From positions 3,286,001 to 3,350,000 of the forward strand of contig NZ_AP028067.1 in assembly GCF_030297155.1 (NCBI RefSeq): DNA of 64,000 nt, written 5' to 3'. Shown one piece after another: positions 49,341 to 64,000 of this stretch (position 1 is its first letter; every line of letters starts with the position of its first letter). The stretch comes from Vibrio sp. FE10 (GTDB taxonomy: Bacteria; Pseudomonadota; Gammaproteobacteria; Enterobacterales; Vibrionaceae). The notes under the pieces are model-generated. The model made no database searches and had not been told where the DNA came from. It saw only the letters and a program-made list of their open reading frames with translations. Both the position numbers and the translations under genes were made by a program.

Positions 49341-49346
49341 GTCGAT
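49341..49346. repeat. target site duplication, right copy
   Basis: GTCGAT directly follows the CA end of the element. It matches 46763-46768. Confidence 0.85.
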
Positions 49347-49758
49347 AACCGAGCTTCTCTAAAGAGTATCCAAATATGGTACATCGCAAGCAATTGGGAT
49401 TGTAGGTAACCCCGAGAAAAATCATCGAAGAAACAGGCAAACCTAGTCTTTAAATGCTGTTTTATGATGGGGCTGAAATGACCCAGATTGACACAGTCGC
49501 TCAATTAGCTAGGCCCATTTTCAATATGTAGAAAGCCTCACTATTTCTAACTAGGTGTTTTAACCAGTGATTGAATTGCTGGGAAACCTTTTTCAGAGTT
49601 AGCCGATCTAACCCCAAACATGATATTGGAAACGACGAAAGCCTAGTCGTAAGACTAGGCTTTCTGATAACTGGTGAAACGCTCGTCGTTATGAAATGCG
49701 GGCAAACCCTTTGCAGGACTCGTCGAACGAAGGGTAAAAATACAATGATTTAGATGTA
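49347..49758. other. eroded stable-RNA tail with a series of terminator-like hairpins
   Basis: No coding sequence is seen. It contains a decayed copy (49531-49560) of the functional terminator at 49759-49790, a perfect hairpin AAAGCCTAGTC/GACTAGGCTTT (49638-49663), and a T-arm-like fragment GGACTCGTCGAAC (49716-49728). Together with the arm left of the IS these suggest former tRNA/terminator units downstream of the rRNA operon that have lost their genes. This origin is inference. Confidence 0.45.
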
Positions 49759-49790
49759 AAAAAGCCCCGCTATTTCTAGCGAGGCTTCTA
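49759..49790 (-). terminator. terminator of the downstream rRNA operon
   Basis: On the minus strand the stem AGCCTCGCTA/TAGCGGGGCT with a 5-nt loop is followed by a run of T residues. It lies a few nt after tRNA-Asp. Confidence 0.88.
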
Positions 49791-49796
49791 AATAAG

Positions 49797-49873
49797 TGGC
49801 GGAGTGGACGGGACTCGAACCCGCGACCCCCGGCGTGACAGGCCGGTATTCTAACCAACTGAACTACCACTCC
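49797..49873 (-). tRNA. tRNA-Asp (GTC)
   Basis: A 77-nt cloverleaf with encoded CCA. The acceptor stem is GGAGTGG/CCACTCC and the anticodon GTC. It is the last gene of the downstream rRNA operon. Confidence 0.97.
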
Positions 49874-49903
49874 GCAGTGTCTATTCAGCATAATGCAATT
49901 TAA

Positions 49904-50021
49904 GCCTGACGATGTCCTACTCTCACATGGGGAAACCCCACACTACCATCGGCGCTATTGTGTTTCACTTCTGAGTTCGGCATGGAATCAGGTGGGTCCA
50001 CAATGCTATGGTCGTCAAACA
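49904..50021 (-). rRNA. rrf: 5S ribosomal RNA, variant copy
   Basis: A 118-nt 5S gene, recognised by the CCGAACTCAGAAGTGAAAC and CGCCGATGGTAGTG segments. Its closing helix differs from the other two 5S genes at positions that still pair. Ends are set by alignment to the other copies. Confidence 0.94.
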
Positions 50022-50061
50022 AATTCTGTTATTAACTTGATTAATCAAGTTAACTAAATAG

Positions 50062-50138
50062 TGGTGCTGATACCCAGACTCGAACTGGGGACCTCACCCT
50101 TACCAAGGGTGCGCTCTACCGGGCTGAGCTATATCAGC
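50062..50138 (-). tRNA. tRNA-Thr (GGT)
   Basis: A 77-nt cloverleaf with encoded CCA. The acceptor stem is GCTGATA/TATCAGC and the anticodon loop TTGGTAA, giving GGT. It lies between two 5S genes, the same arrangement as thrV in E. coli rrnD. Confidence 0.96.
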
Positions 50139-50177
50139 AATTCAAGAACCGTTTTAAAACGGTTCTTAAAATTTAAA

Positions 50178-50295
50178 GCCTGGCGATGTCCTACTCTCAC
50201 ATGGGGAAACCCCACACTACCATCGGCGCTATTGTGTTTCACTTCTGAGTTCGGCATGGAATCAGGTGGGTCCACAATGCTATGGTCGCCAAGCA
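50178..50295 (-). rRNA. rrf: 5S ribosomal RNA
   Basis: A 118-nt 5S gene directly after 23S. Its sequence matches the 5S gene of the upstream operon (55791-55908). Confidence 0.96.
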
Positions 50296-50393
50296 AATTT
50301 TAAAATTCGGAAAGCTTATCTAAAAGTTGTTTCTCTTCAAACGCATTCAAGGTCTGGTACATCTGAGTCCACAAAACCCCTTGGGTGTTGTAT

Positions 50394-53285
<2,892 letters not shown>

Positions 53286-53522
53286 ATACAACCCGAAAGG
53301 GTCTTAGTGTATGGCAACTAACCAAGGTTTTTGGTTGTCATTAAGAAGGGTTAATTCTCAATGACTGTTTGCCGGACTCAATTGTGAATCAAACTAAGTT
53401 TGATTCGAATACAAGACACTTGAATGTGTTTGTTGTGTTTATCTAATGAAAGATAAACATTGAGAACTTTTAAATTTGATTTGAATTACTCGTAAGTAAT
53501 CAAATCAGTCAGCTTTCCAAAT

Positions 53523-53533
53523 TGTTAAAGAGC
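53523..53533 (-). promoter_or_regulatory. boxA antitermination site before 23S (downstream operon)
   Basis: On the minus strand GCTCTTTAACA matches the rrn boxA core bound by NusB-S10. It lies in the spacer between tRNA-Ala and 23S. Confidence 0.8.
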
Positions 53534-53586
53534 TAGATTTCTTTCGAAACCATTTTTAAATATTTTCAGATAAAAACACTTAAAGA

Positions 53587-53662
53587 TGGTGGAGCTATGC
53601 GGGATCGAACCGCAGACCTCCTGCGTGCAAGGCAGGCGCTCTCCCAGCTGAGCTATAGCCCC
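53587..53662 (-). tRNA. tRNA-Ala (TGC)
   Basis: A 76-nt cloverleaf with encoded CCA. The acceptor stem is GGGGCTA/TAGCTCC and the anticodon TGC. It lies in the 16S-23S spacer. Confidence 0.97.
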
Positions 53663-53683
53663 ATCTTTGTTTCTAGTCGATAT

Positions 53684-53760
53684 TGGTGGGTCTGAGTGGA
53701 CTCGAACCACCGACCTCCCGCTTATCAGGCGAGCGCTCTAACCAGCTGAGCTACAGACCC
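53684..53760 (-). tRNA. tRNA-Ile (GAT)
   Basis: A 77-nt cloverleaf with encoded CCA. The acceptor stem is GGGTCTG/CAGACCC and the anticodon GAT. It follows 16S and precedes tRNA-Ala. Confidence 0.97.
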
Positions 53761-53827
53761 AATATCGTCTCTTTTACTTTTCTAAACCTAATCAATCTGT
53801 GTGGACACTCATCGTGGTATCTTCGTA

Positions 53828-55382
<1,555 letters not shown>

Positions 55383-55646
55383 AAGATTTTGTGACTCAAC
55401 GAATACTGACTTCAAAACTAATATTCATTCGAAAATGAACATGTAATTCTAAAGCTATTACCATTCCAACAGAATGGTAATGAATTGACTGTGCCGAATA
55501 ATTTCTTTCTACAAGAGAAAGTCGTTAAACGTATTGGTCACTCAGTTCATTGAAATCAATTTTGATTCCGAAGAATCTGTTTTATCTAACGATAAAACGT
55601 TTTGATATTCATCAACGAGTGCCCACACAGATTGATAGGTTTAAAT

Positions 55647-55657
55647 TGTTAAAGAGC
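55647..55657 (-). promoter_or_regulatory. boxA in the 16S leader (downstream operon)
   Basis: On the minus strand GCTCTTTAACA is identical to the boxA core in the upstream leader and the two spacers. Confidence 0.8.
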
Positions 55658-55694
55658 TTTGCTTTCAGTGCCTTAGCACGTAAGCAGGACGCGT

Positions 55695-55722
55695 ATAATA
55701 CGCTTTCCACTTTGAAAGTCAA
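55695..55722 (-). promoter_or_regulatory. promoter of the downstream rRNA operon
   Basis: On the minus strand the -35 is TTGACT (55717-55722) and the -10 TATTAT (55695-55700), 16 bp apart. A GC-rich discriminator (ACGCGTCCTGC) follows, typical of growth-rate-controlled rRNA promoters. There is no AT-rich UP element as strong as that of the upstream operon. Confidence 0.75.
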
Positions 55723-55790
55723 CATAAAACTCTAAGAAACTTAGAACCCTATGGTGACTTGTCTAGAAACTAGACAAAGTCGAAATTAAA

Positions 55791-55908
55791 GCCTGGCGAT
55801 GTCCTACTCTCACATGGGGAAACCCCACACTACCATCGGCGCTATTGTGTTTCACTTCTGAGTTCGGCATGGAATCAGGTGGGTCCACAATGCTATGGTC
55901 GCCAAGCA
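55791..55908 (-). rRNA. rrf: 5S ribosomal RNA (upstream operon)
   Basis: A 118-nt 5S gene that ends the upstream operon. No tRNA follows it. Confidence 0.97.
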
Positions 55909-56006
55909 AATTTTAAAATTCGGAAAGCTTATCTAAAAGTTGTTTCTCTTCAAACGCATTCAAGGTCTGGTACATCTGAGTCCACAAAACCCCTTGGGTG
56001 TTGTAT

Positions 56007-58898
<2,892 letters not shown>

Positions 58899-59253
58899 AT
58901 ACAACCCGAAAGGGTCTTAGTGTATGGCAACTAACCAAGGTTTTTGGTTGTCATCAAGAAGGGTTAATTCTCAATGACTGTTTGCCGGACTCAATTGTGA
59001 ATCAAACTAAGTTTGATTCGAATACAAGACACTTGAATGTGTTTGTTGTGTTTATCTAATGAAAAATAAACATTGAGAACTTTTAAATTTGATTGAATTA
59101 CTCGTAAGTAATCAAATCAGTCAGCTTTCCAAATTGTTAAAGAGCATAAAGCAAAAAGCTTTAATCAATAACTTACGTTATTAATTAAAGCTCTGGCTTT
59201 AACTAAATCTAAACCATCAATCTGTGTGGACACTCATCGTAAGTATCTTCGTA
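58899..59253. other. 16S-23S spacer without tRNA (upstream operon)
   Basis: This 355-nt spacer lacks the Ile and Ala tRNA genes present in the other operon. The 23S-proximal half is almost the same as in the other operon, with small differences such as a T/C near 58955. Confidence 0.85.
59135..59145 (-). promoter_or_regulatory. boxA antitermination site before 23S (upstream operon)
   Basis: GCTCTTTAACA on the minus strand, in the tRNA-less spacer. Confidence 0.8.
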
Positions 59254-60808
<1,555 letters not shown>

Positions 60809-61055
60809 AAGATTTTGTGACTCAACGAATACTGACTTCAAAACTAATATTCATGTAAACATGAACATGTAATTCTAAAGCTATTACCATTCCAACAGAA
60901 TGGTAATGAATTGACTGTGCCAAATAACCGAAGTTATTCGTATTGGTCACTCAGTTCATTGAAATCAATTTTGATTCCGAAAAATCTGTTTTATCTAACG
61001 ATAAAACGTTTTGATATTCATCAACGAGTGCCCACACAGATTGATAGGTTTAAAT

Positions 61056-61066
61056 TGTTAAAGAGC
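61056..61066 (-). promoter_or_regulatory. boxA in the 16S leader (upstream operon)
   Basis: GCTCTTTAACA on the minus strand, just downstream of P2, as in E. coli rrn leaders. Confidence 0.82.
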
Positions 61067-61118
61067 TTCACTTGTTGAGCGTTCCTTTTAAGTAAGGAGC
61101 CTCTCGAAGTGGACGGAC

Positions 61119-61146
61119 ATTCTAGCGTTTTAATTCTCAGTGTCAA
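61119..61146 (-). promoter_or_regulatory. rRNA promoter P2
   Basis: On the minus strand the -35 is TTGACA (61141-61146) and the -10 TAGAAT (61119-61124), with a 16-bp spacer. Confidence 0.8.
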
Positions 61147-61268
61147 ACACTTATTGGTAATTAATTTCTACTTTTTTAAAAGTAGGAGCGATTAAACGCT
61201 TTAAGCTAGTTGCCTTACCAACATTCTGCGCTGAAGCCTTGTGGCGTCTGCCGTGTCAGTGAGGCGGC

Positions 61269-61296
61269 ATTATAGAGATGCCGCTCATATTGGCAA
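61269..61296 (-). promoter_or_regulatory. rRNA promoter P1
   Basis: On the minus strand the -35 is TTGCCA (61291-61296) and the -10 TATAAT (61269-61274), with a 16-bp spacer. The start region GCCGCCTCACTGACACGG closely resembles E. coli rrnB P1 (GCGCCACCACTGACACGG), pointing to the same iNTP and ppGpp control. An A/T-rich UP-like block lies just upstream. Confidence 0.88.
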
Positions 61297-61415
61297 GCAT
61301 TAAATACGTTTTTTATTAAAAAAAGAGGTTAAGTGAAGACAATTCAACCAAGGGCTTATTTATACCACTTTTAACCCAAGTTTCGAACAAATTACCCACA
61401 ACACCCTGTGGGTAA

Positions 61416-62669
61416 CTACTCGCCATTATCAAAAAAGTAAGATAAACGAGCCCTTGGGTTTAGATATTCTCTAACTTGTTCCGGTAACTTGCTTGGATGA
61501 ACCGCATTGACAATTTTTATCTCTTTAGTAAAGAGGTCAATGATCGGAGCTTGGGTTCTTGGAACGCTAGGATCATAGATCAGTACATTCGGGTAAAGCA
61601 TGTGTTTGGCATTAACCGAAATCACGATTCCAATCGATTCATTTGAAAGCTGCACGACAGTACCCGGTGGATACACTCCCATAAACTTAACTAACAGGCT
61701 CAAGTTGTCCTGGCTATATAGGTGTTTACAGTTCTTATATAAATGAGAGAGTGCTAAGTAAGGAATCTTTTGTTGGGATTGCGCTTTACCATGGCAAAGG
61801 TTATCAAATGCATTCGCTACTGCAACTATCTTGGCAAACTCATCTATGTCTTGCTCTTTTAAGCCTTCAGGATAACCAGAACCATCATTCATCTCATGAT
61901 GTTGAGCAATCACCTTTTTAGCACTTTCAGGAAAGTCATCAATTCCTGAGACAATATCTGCACCATATTTGGTGTGAAGCTTTAGGTAATTCTCTTCTGG
62001 TGGCGTCAGTGCGCTCTGCTTTCTTAATATCGCAACTGGTATTTTGATTTTGCCTACATCGTGGAACAATGCGGCAAATGAAAGATCTTTCAACTGTTGC
62101 GTATTGTAGCCTTTGGCTTTACCTATCATTAGCGCAACAACAGAGACATTTAATGTATGAAAGTAGATGTCTTCAAAGTCAGCTTTTGCATTCATGAGAT
62201 GCAAGGTTACGTTATCGTCACTTACTAGCGTTTCAACAATATCATCAACAAGAGCTTTAACCTCCCCTACCGCATCTAATGGGCGATTACGGATTTTGGT
62301 CATCACTGAACGCATTCGGGCAAGCGAACGTTCGAACTCTTTCTCGCAATTACTCACCCTACGACGGTAAGAACTTAGAGTTTCGATACTCTCATGCTTA
62401 TCTTTCCACATTCTTTCCGCTTCAAGACTTACCTGTAAATCAGTATCAAGATCTTGTTCACTCACATGGTTAGCGGGTAAGGGAGATGTATCACTTTGGT
62501 TCGGGTTTATATAGACGTGCTTAATCCCAAGATGTCGAATGACCTTTACTTGAGCATCATCTTTGATTTTAAAACTGTTGAGTAGAAATGGGTGTTCATT
62601 CCATTTTACTGGGAGTCGTATATGTAGACCGGGCTGAATGCGATCTACGGTAATCTTTATGCTGCCCAT
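61416..62669 (-). CDS. HD-GYP domain c-di-GMP phosphodiesterase
   Basis: A 417-aa cytoplasmic protein that probably hydrolyses cyclic di-GMP. The N-terminal part (about residues 1-130) matches the DUF3391 pattern often fused to HD-GYP domains. The HD-GYP domain follows: FAALFHDVGKIKIP (about 199-212) with the HD pair, and QHHEMNDGSGYPEGLKEQDI (about 256-275) with HHE and GYP. These metal and signature residues are all present, so activity is likely. There is no receiver domain or membrane segment. The ATG lacks a clear ribosome binding site. Transcribed alone next to the rRNA operon. Confidence 0.9.
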   Translation of the reverse strand: MGSIKITVDRIQPGLHIRLPVKWNEHPFLLNSFKIKDDAQVKVIRHLGIKHVYINPNQSDTSPLPANHVSEQDLDTDLQVSLEAERMWKDKHESIETLSSYRRRVSNCEKEFERSLARMRSVMTKIRNRPLDAVGEVKALVDDIVETLVSDDNVTLHLMNAKADFEDIYFHTLNVSVVALMIGKAKGYNTQQLKDLSFAALFHDVGKIKIPVAILRKQSALTPPEENYLKLHTKYGADIVSGIDDFPESAKKVIAQHHEMNDGSGYPEGLKEQDIDEFAKIVAVANAFDNLCHGKAQSQQKIPYLALSHLYKNCKHLYSQDNLSLLVKFMGVYPPGTVVQLSNESIGIVISVNAKHMLYPNVLIYDPSVPRTQAPIIDLFTKEIKIVNAVHPSKLPEQVREYLNPRARLSYFFDNGE

Positions 62670-62752
62670 TTTTATATATAATATTGATTATTAATCTCTA
62701 TTTATAATTCTAATAAAACCAAGCAGCAATTTCACTATCCAATTTCACAGGT

Positions 62753-63160
62753 TCAACTTAAAGAATCACAGTGCACCATCCAACGTATACCGAACTTGTC
62801 TTCTACTTTGCCAAACCGGGCGCCCCAAAAAGTATCCGCTAGCGGTGTCATTATACGCCCGCCTTGCTTGAGCTTTTCAAAGATGTGTTCCTGAGTCGCG
62901 GTATCTTCGGTAACAAGCGAGAGTGCAAGGTTGTTCCCTTCGAGTTCCTTGGCTTTAACACCATCAGACATCATGAGCTTCATGCCGAAGGCTTCGAACT
63001 CAGCATGCATAATCCAATCAGGTTGAGCTCCCTCTATTACTTGTGGCGCATCACTAAAAAGTTGTTTCGATAAAACCACACCGCCAAAACACTTATGGTA
63101 AAAATCCAACGCTTCATTACAACGGCCATCAAAAAACAAATAAGGGGTTACTGTCAGCAT
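62753..63160 (-). CDS. VOC-superfamily (PhnB-like) protein
   Basis: A 135-aa protein of the glyoxalase/bleomycin-resistance fold, PhnB-like subgroup. It begins LTVTPYLFFDGRCNEALDFYHKCFGG, contains MHAEFEAFGMKLMMSDG and ends FGKVEDKFGIRWMVHCD, the standard pattern of these proteins. ATG 63160 follows a GGAG site; the open frame from 63196 adds 12 residues without support. The substrate is not known; some automated annotation calls such proteins 3-demethylubiquinone methyltransferases, which the sequence does not support. Confidence 0.85.
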   Translation of the reverse strand: MLTVTPYLFFDGRCNEALDFYHKCFGGVVLSKQLFSDAPQVIEGAQPDWIMHAEFEAFGMKLMMSDGVKAKELEGNNLALSLVTEDTATQEHIFEKLKQGGRIMTPLADTFWGARFGKVEDKFGIRWMVHCDSLS

Positions 63161-63325
63161 ATCTCTCTCCTCTGCTATTTCTTTAAACATAGACAATAGA
63201 AGAGAGAATGATAGGTAACATTCTGATTTAAGGTGATTAATTTACTAAGAAGTTGAACTACGAAAGGAAACGGTGAAATTTCGGGATGAAACATAAAGAT
63301 CTGACTGATTGAAAAAGCATCCCTG

Positions 63326-63345
63326 CCGCCACAGCGAAGGCAACG
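63326..63345 (-). pseudogene. tRNA-Leu fragment (T-arm/variable-arm part)
   Basis: CCGCCACAGCGAAGGCAACG matches the T-stem/variable-arm part of the intact tRNA-Leu (63541-63561) with one short gap. The rest of the tRNA is missing. Confidence 0.5.
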
Positions 63346-63367
63346 TTTTCTGCTCTCCAGATACAAC

Positions 63368-63393
63368 AAAGCCCCGACTTGAGTCGAGGCTTT
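63368..63393 (-). terminator. terminator-like hairpin after a tRNA-Leu fragment
   Basis: The stem AAAGCC-CGACT/AGTCG-GGCTTT has one mismatch. On the minus strand it follows the fragment at 63406-63426 in the same way that the hairpin at 63486 follows the intact gene. Confidence 0.55.
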
Positions 63394-63405
63394 GTCATTT
63401 AAATA

Positions 63406-63426
63406 TGGTACCGGTAGGCGACTTGA
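63406..63426 (-). pseudogene. tRNA-Leu fragment (3' acceptor/T-arm part)
   Basis: TGGTACCGGTAGGCGACTTGA equals the 3' end of the intact tRNA-Leu (from 63518) with one missing G. It includes the CCA and acceptor strand; the sequence then diverges. Confidence 0.65.
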
Positions 63427-63485
63427 CTGGGCTTGCATCCAAGCCGACACGCTGGGTTAGGAATTTACAAACGCCCAAAACGACG

Positions 63486-63510
63486 AAAGGTCGCTATAAA
63501 AGCGACCTTT
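63486..63510 (-). terminator. terminator after tRNA-Leu
   Basis: The perfect 10-bp stem AAAGGTCGCT/AGCGACCTTT has a 5-nt loop. It lies 8 nt beyond the tRNA on the minus strand. Confidence 0.8.
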
Positions 63511-63517
63511 CTATGTT

Positions 63518-63602
63518 TGGTACCGGTAGGCGGACTTGAACCGCCACGCCCGAAGGCAACGGATTTTGAATCCGTCGTGTATACCAATTTCACCATACCG
63601 GC
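63518..63602 (-). tRNA. tRNA-Leu (CAA)
   Basis: An 85-nt class II tRNA with encoded CCA. The acceptor stem is GCCGGTA/TACCGGT with one G-U pair, the anticodon loop TTCAAAA gives CAA, and the long variable arm has stem TGCC-TTCG-GGCG. Confidence 0.95.
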
Positions 63603-63797
63603 ATTATCTTGGGGCATTGCCCTTTCGATGTCTGGCATTATACGTATGCGAACTGATGTGGCAAGTATAAAAACTTGAATTTATGTGTGTTTGCCGATAA
63701 TTTCGCCACTAAGTCATAAGCTGTGCGTCATGTCTCTTTTCACGCCAAGCCTTAGACTATATTCTGACGCCTAAATTTTTGAAGAAGTAATAACACC

Positions 63798-64000
63798 ATG
63801 ACATCAACAAACACAATGCCACCAGCAGGAGTAATGCGCCGATTTGGTGCCTTGTTCTATGACGCCCTCATCGTAATCGCTATTGAAATGTTGGCGGCTG
63901 GCGTCATTGTCGCTCTGCTGCACGCACTCATGGCGCTTGGCGTTTTTAACCATAGCGGTTATGCCGATGTTAGTGACTTCTTGACGAACCACCCTATCTG
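63798..64000 (+). CDS. RDD-family membrane protein (5' part only)
   Basis: The start of an open frame that runs off the window: 67 codons are visible from ATG 63798. The product begins TSTNTMPPAGVMRRFGALFYDALIV, which fits the RDD family (Arg near the start of the first helix, Asp in FYDAL), followed by a hydrophobic segment AIEMLAAGVIVALLHALMAL. Family members are membrane proteins, some acting in ion transport, but no role can be given here. The sequence after position 64000 is not in the window. Confidence 0.8.
   Translation, partial: MTSTNTMPPAGVMRRFGALFYDALIVIAIEMLAAGVIVALLHALMALGVFNHSGYADVSDFLTNHPI

Larger units (their letters stand above)
55383..55790. other. spacer between the tandem rRNA operons / 16S leader
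   Basis: These 408 nt separate the 5S of the upstream operon from the 16S of the downstream one. They hold a hairpin (about 55758-55783, an 11-bp stem with one bulge and no T run), a promoter (55695-55722), boxA, and a leader that nearly matches the leader of the upstream operon. No gene. Confidence 0.7.
60809..61415. other. rRNA leader and promoter region
   Basis: A 607-nt region upstream of the first 16S gene. It carries the leader, boxA, promoters P2 and P1, and an A/T-rich block (about 61301-61330) placed as a UP element upstream of P1. No gene is seen. Confidence 0.75.

Noticed and set aside
45474..49796. The gene-poor stretch with the IS as a genomic island or defence island
   Set aside because: The only mobile gene pair is the IS21 element itself; there is no integrase, cargo gene, restriction or toxin gene, and the rest looks like decayed non-coding sequence.
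63804..63992. 62-codon minus-strand frame at the window end
   Set aside because: It is antisense to the clear start of an RDD-family gene.

Overview
The window reads as chromosome of a Vibrio (family Vibrionaceae, Gammaproteobacteria), probably of the V. splendidus type; the species is inference. Gene order from the sdhE/ygfX region to mltC follows the E. coli 62-67 min region closely (ubiI-ubiH-ygfB, zapA-6S-fau, rpiA-serA, argP-argO, mscS-fbaA-pgk-epd-tkt, metK, sprT-endA-rsmE-gshB-yqgE-ruvX, yggS-yggT-yggU-rdgB-hemW, trmB-mutY-yggX-mltC). Vibrio-like traits are proC beside yggS, a pilT-pilU pair, dense tRNA arrays, and rRNA operons carrying an rrnD-like 5S-Thr-5S-Asp tail.

Layout. 1-4.9 kb: nadB, sdhE/ygfX, ygfZ, a YbaK-type deacylase, an intergenic stretch with an orphan terminator, and a 68-aa orphan gene. 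4.9-11.6 kb: ubiquinone hydroxylases, zapA, 6S RNA, fau, rpiA and serA. 11.7-16.1 kb: yggE, argP/argO, a TetR regulator facing a small membrane protein across a two-operator promoter, and mscS. 16.4-24 kb: central carbon genes fbaA, pgk, epd, tkt (minus strand), then metK. 24-41.5 kb: a long housekeeping block covering DNA metabolism, glutathione, type IV pilus retraction ATPases, heme and tRNA modification, DNA repair and peptidoglycan turnover.

41.5-45.2 kb: two related tRNA arrays (Phe/Thr/Asn; 12 genes) flanking one chemoreceptor gene. 45.2-49.8 kb: a gene-poor, eroded stretch with one small membrane protein gene and a complete IS21-family element (istA, istB) bounded by a 6-bp target duplication. 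49.8-61.3 kb: two rRNA operons in head-to-tail tandem on the minus strand. The upstream one (16S-23S-5S) has strong P1 and P2 promoters. The downstream one (16S-Ile-Ala-23S-5S-Thr-5S-Asp) has its own weaker promoter. The two 16S copies differ at paired positions in V1. 61.4-64 kb: an HD-GYP c-di-GMP phosphodiesterase, a VOC/PhnB-like protein, a tRNA-Leu with two decayed fragments beside it, and the start of an RDD-family membrane protein.

Most of the window is conserved housekeeping sequence. I found no phage, CRISPR array, toxin-antitoxin locus or defence island, and no convincing multi-gene novel system. The best leads are the TetR two-operator promoter, the covarying rRNA copies, the tRNA array with a second tRNA-Phe type, the eroded hairpin series interrupted by the IS21 element, possible PurR-type boxes near ribose-phosphate and SAM genes, and a possible small RNA near 4.1-4.3 kb. 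All identifications come from reading motifs and gene order; no database search was run.
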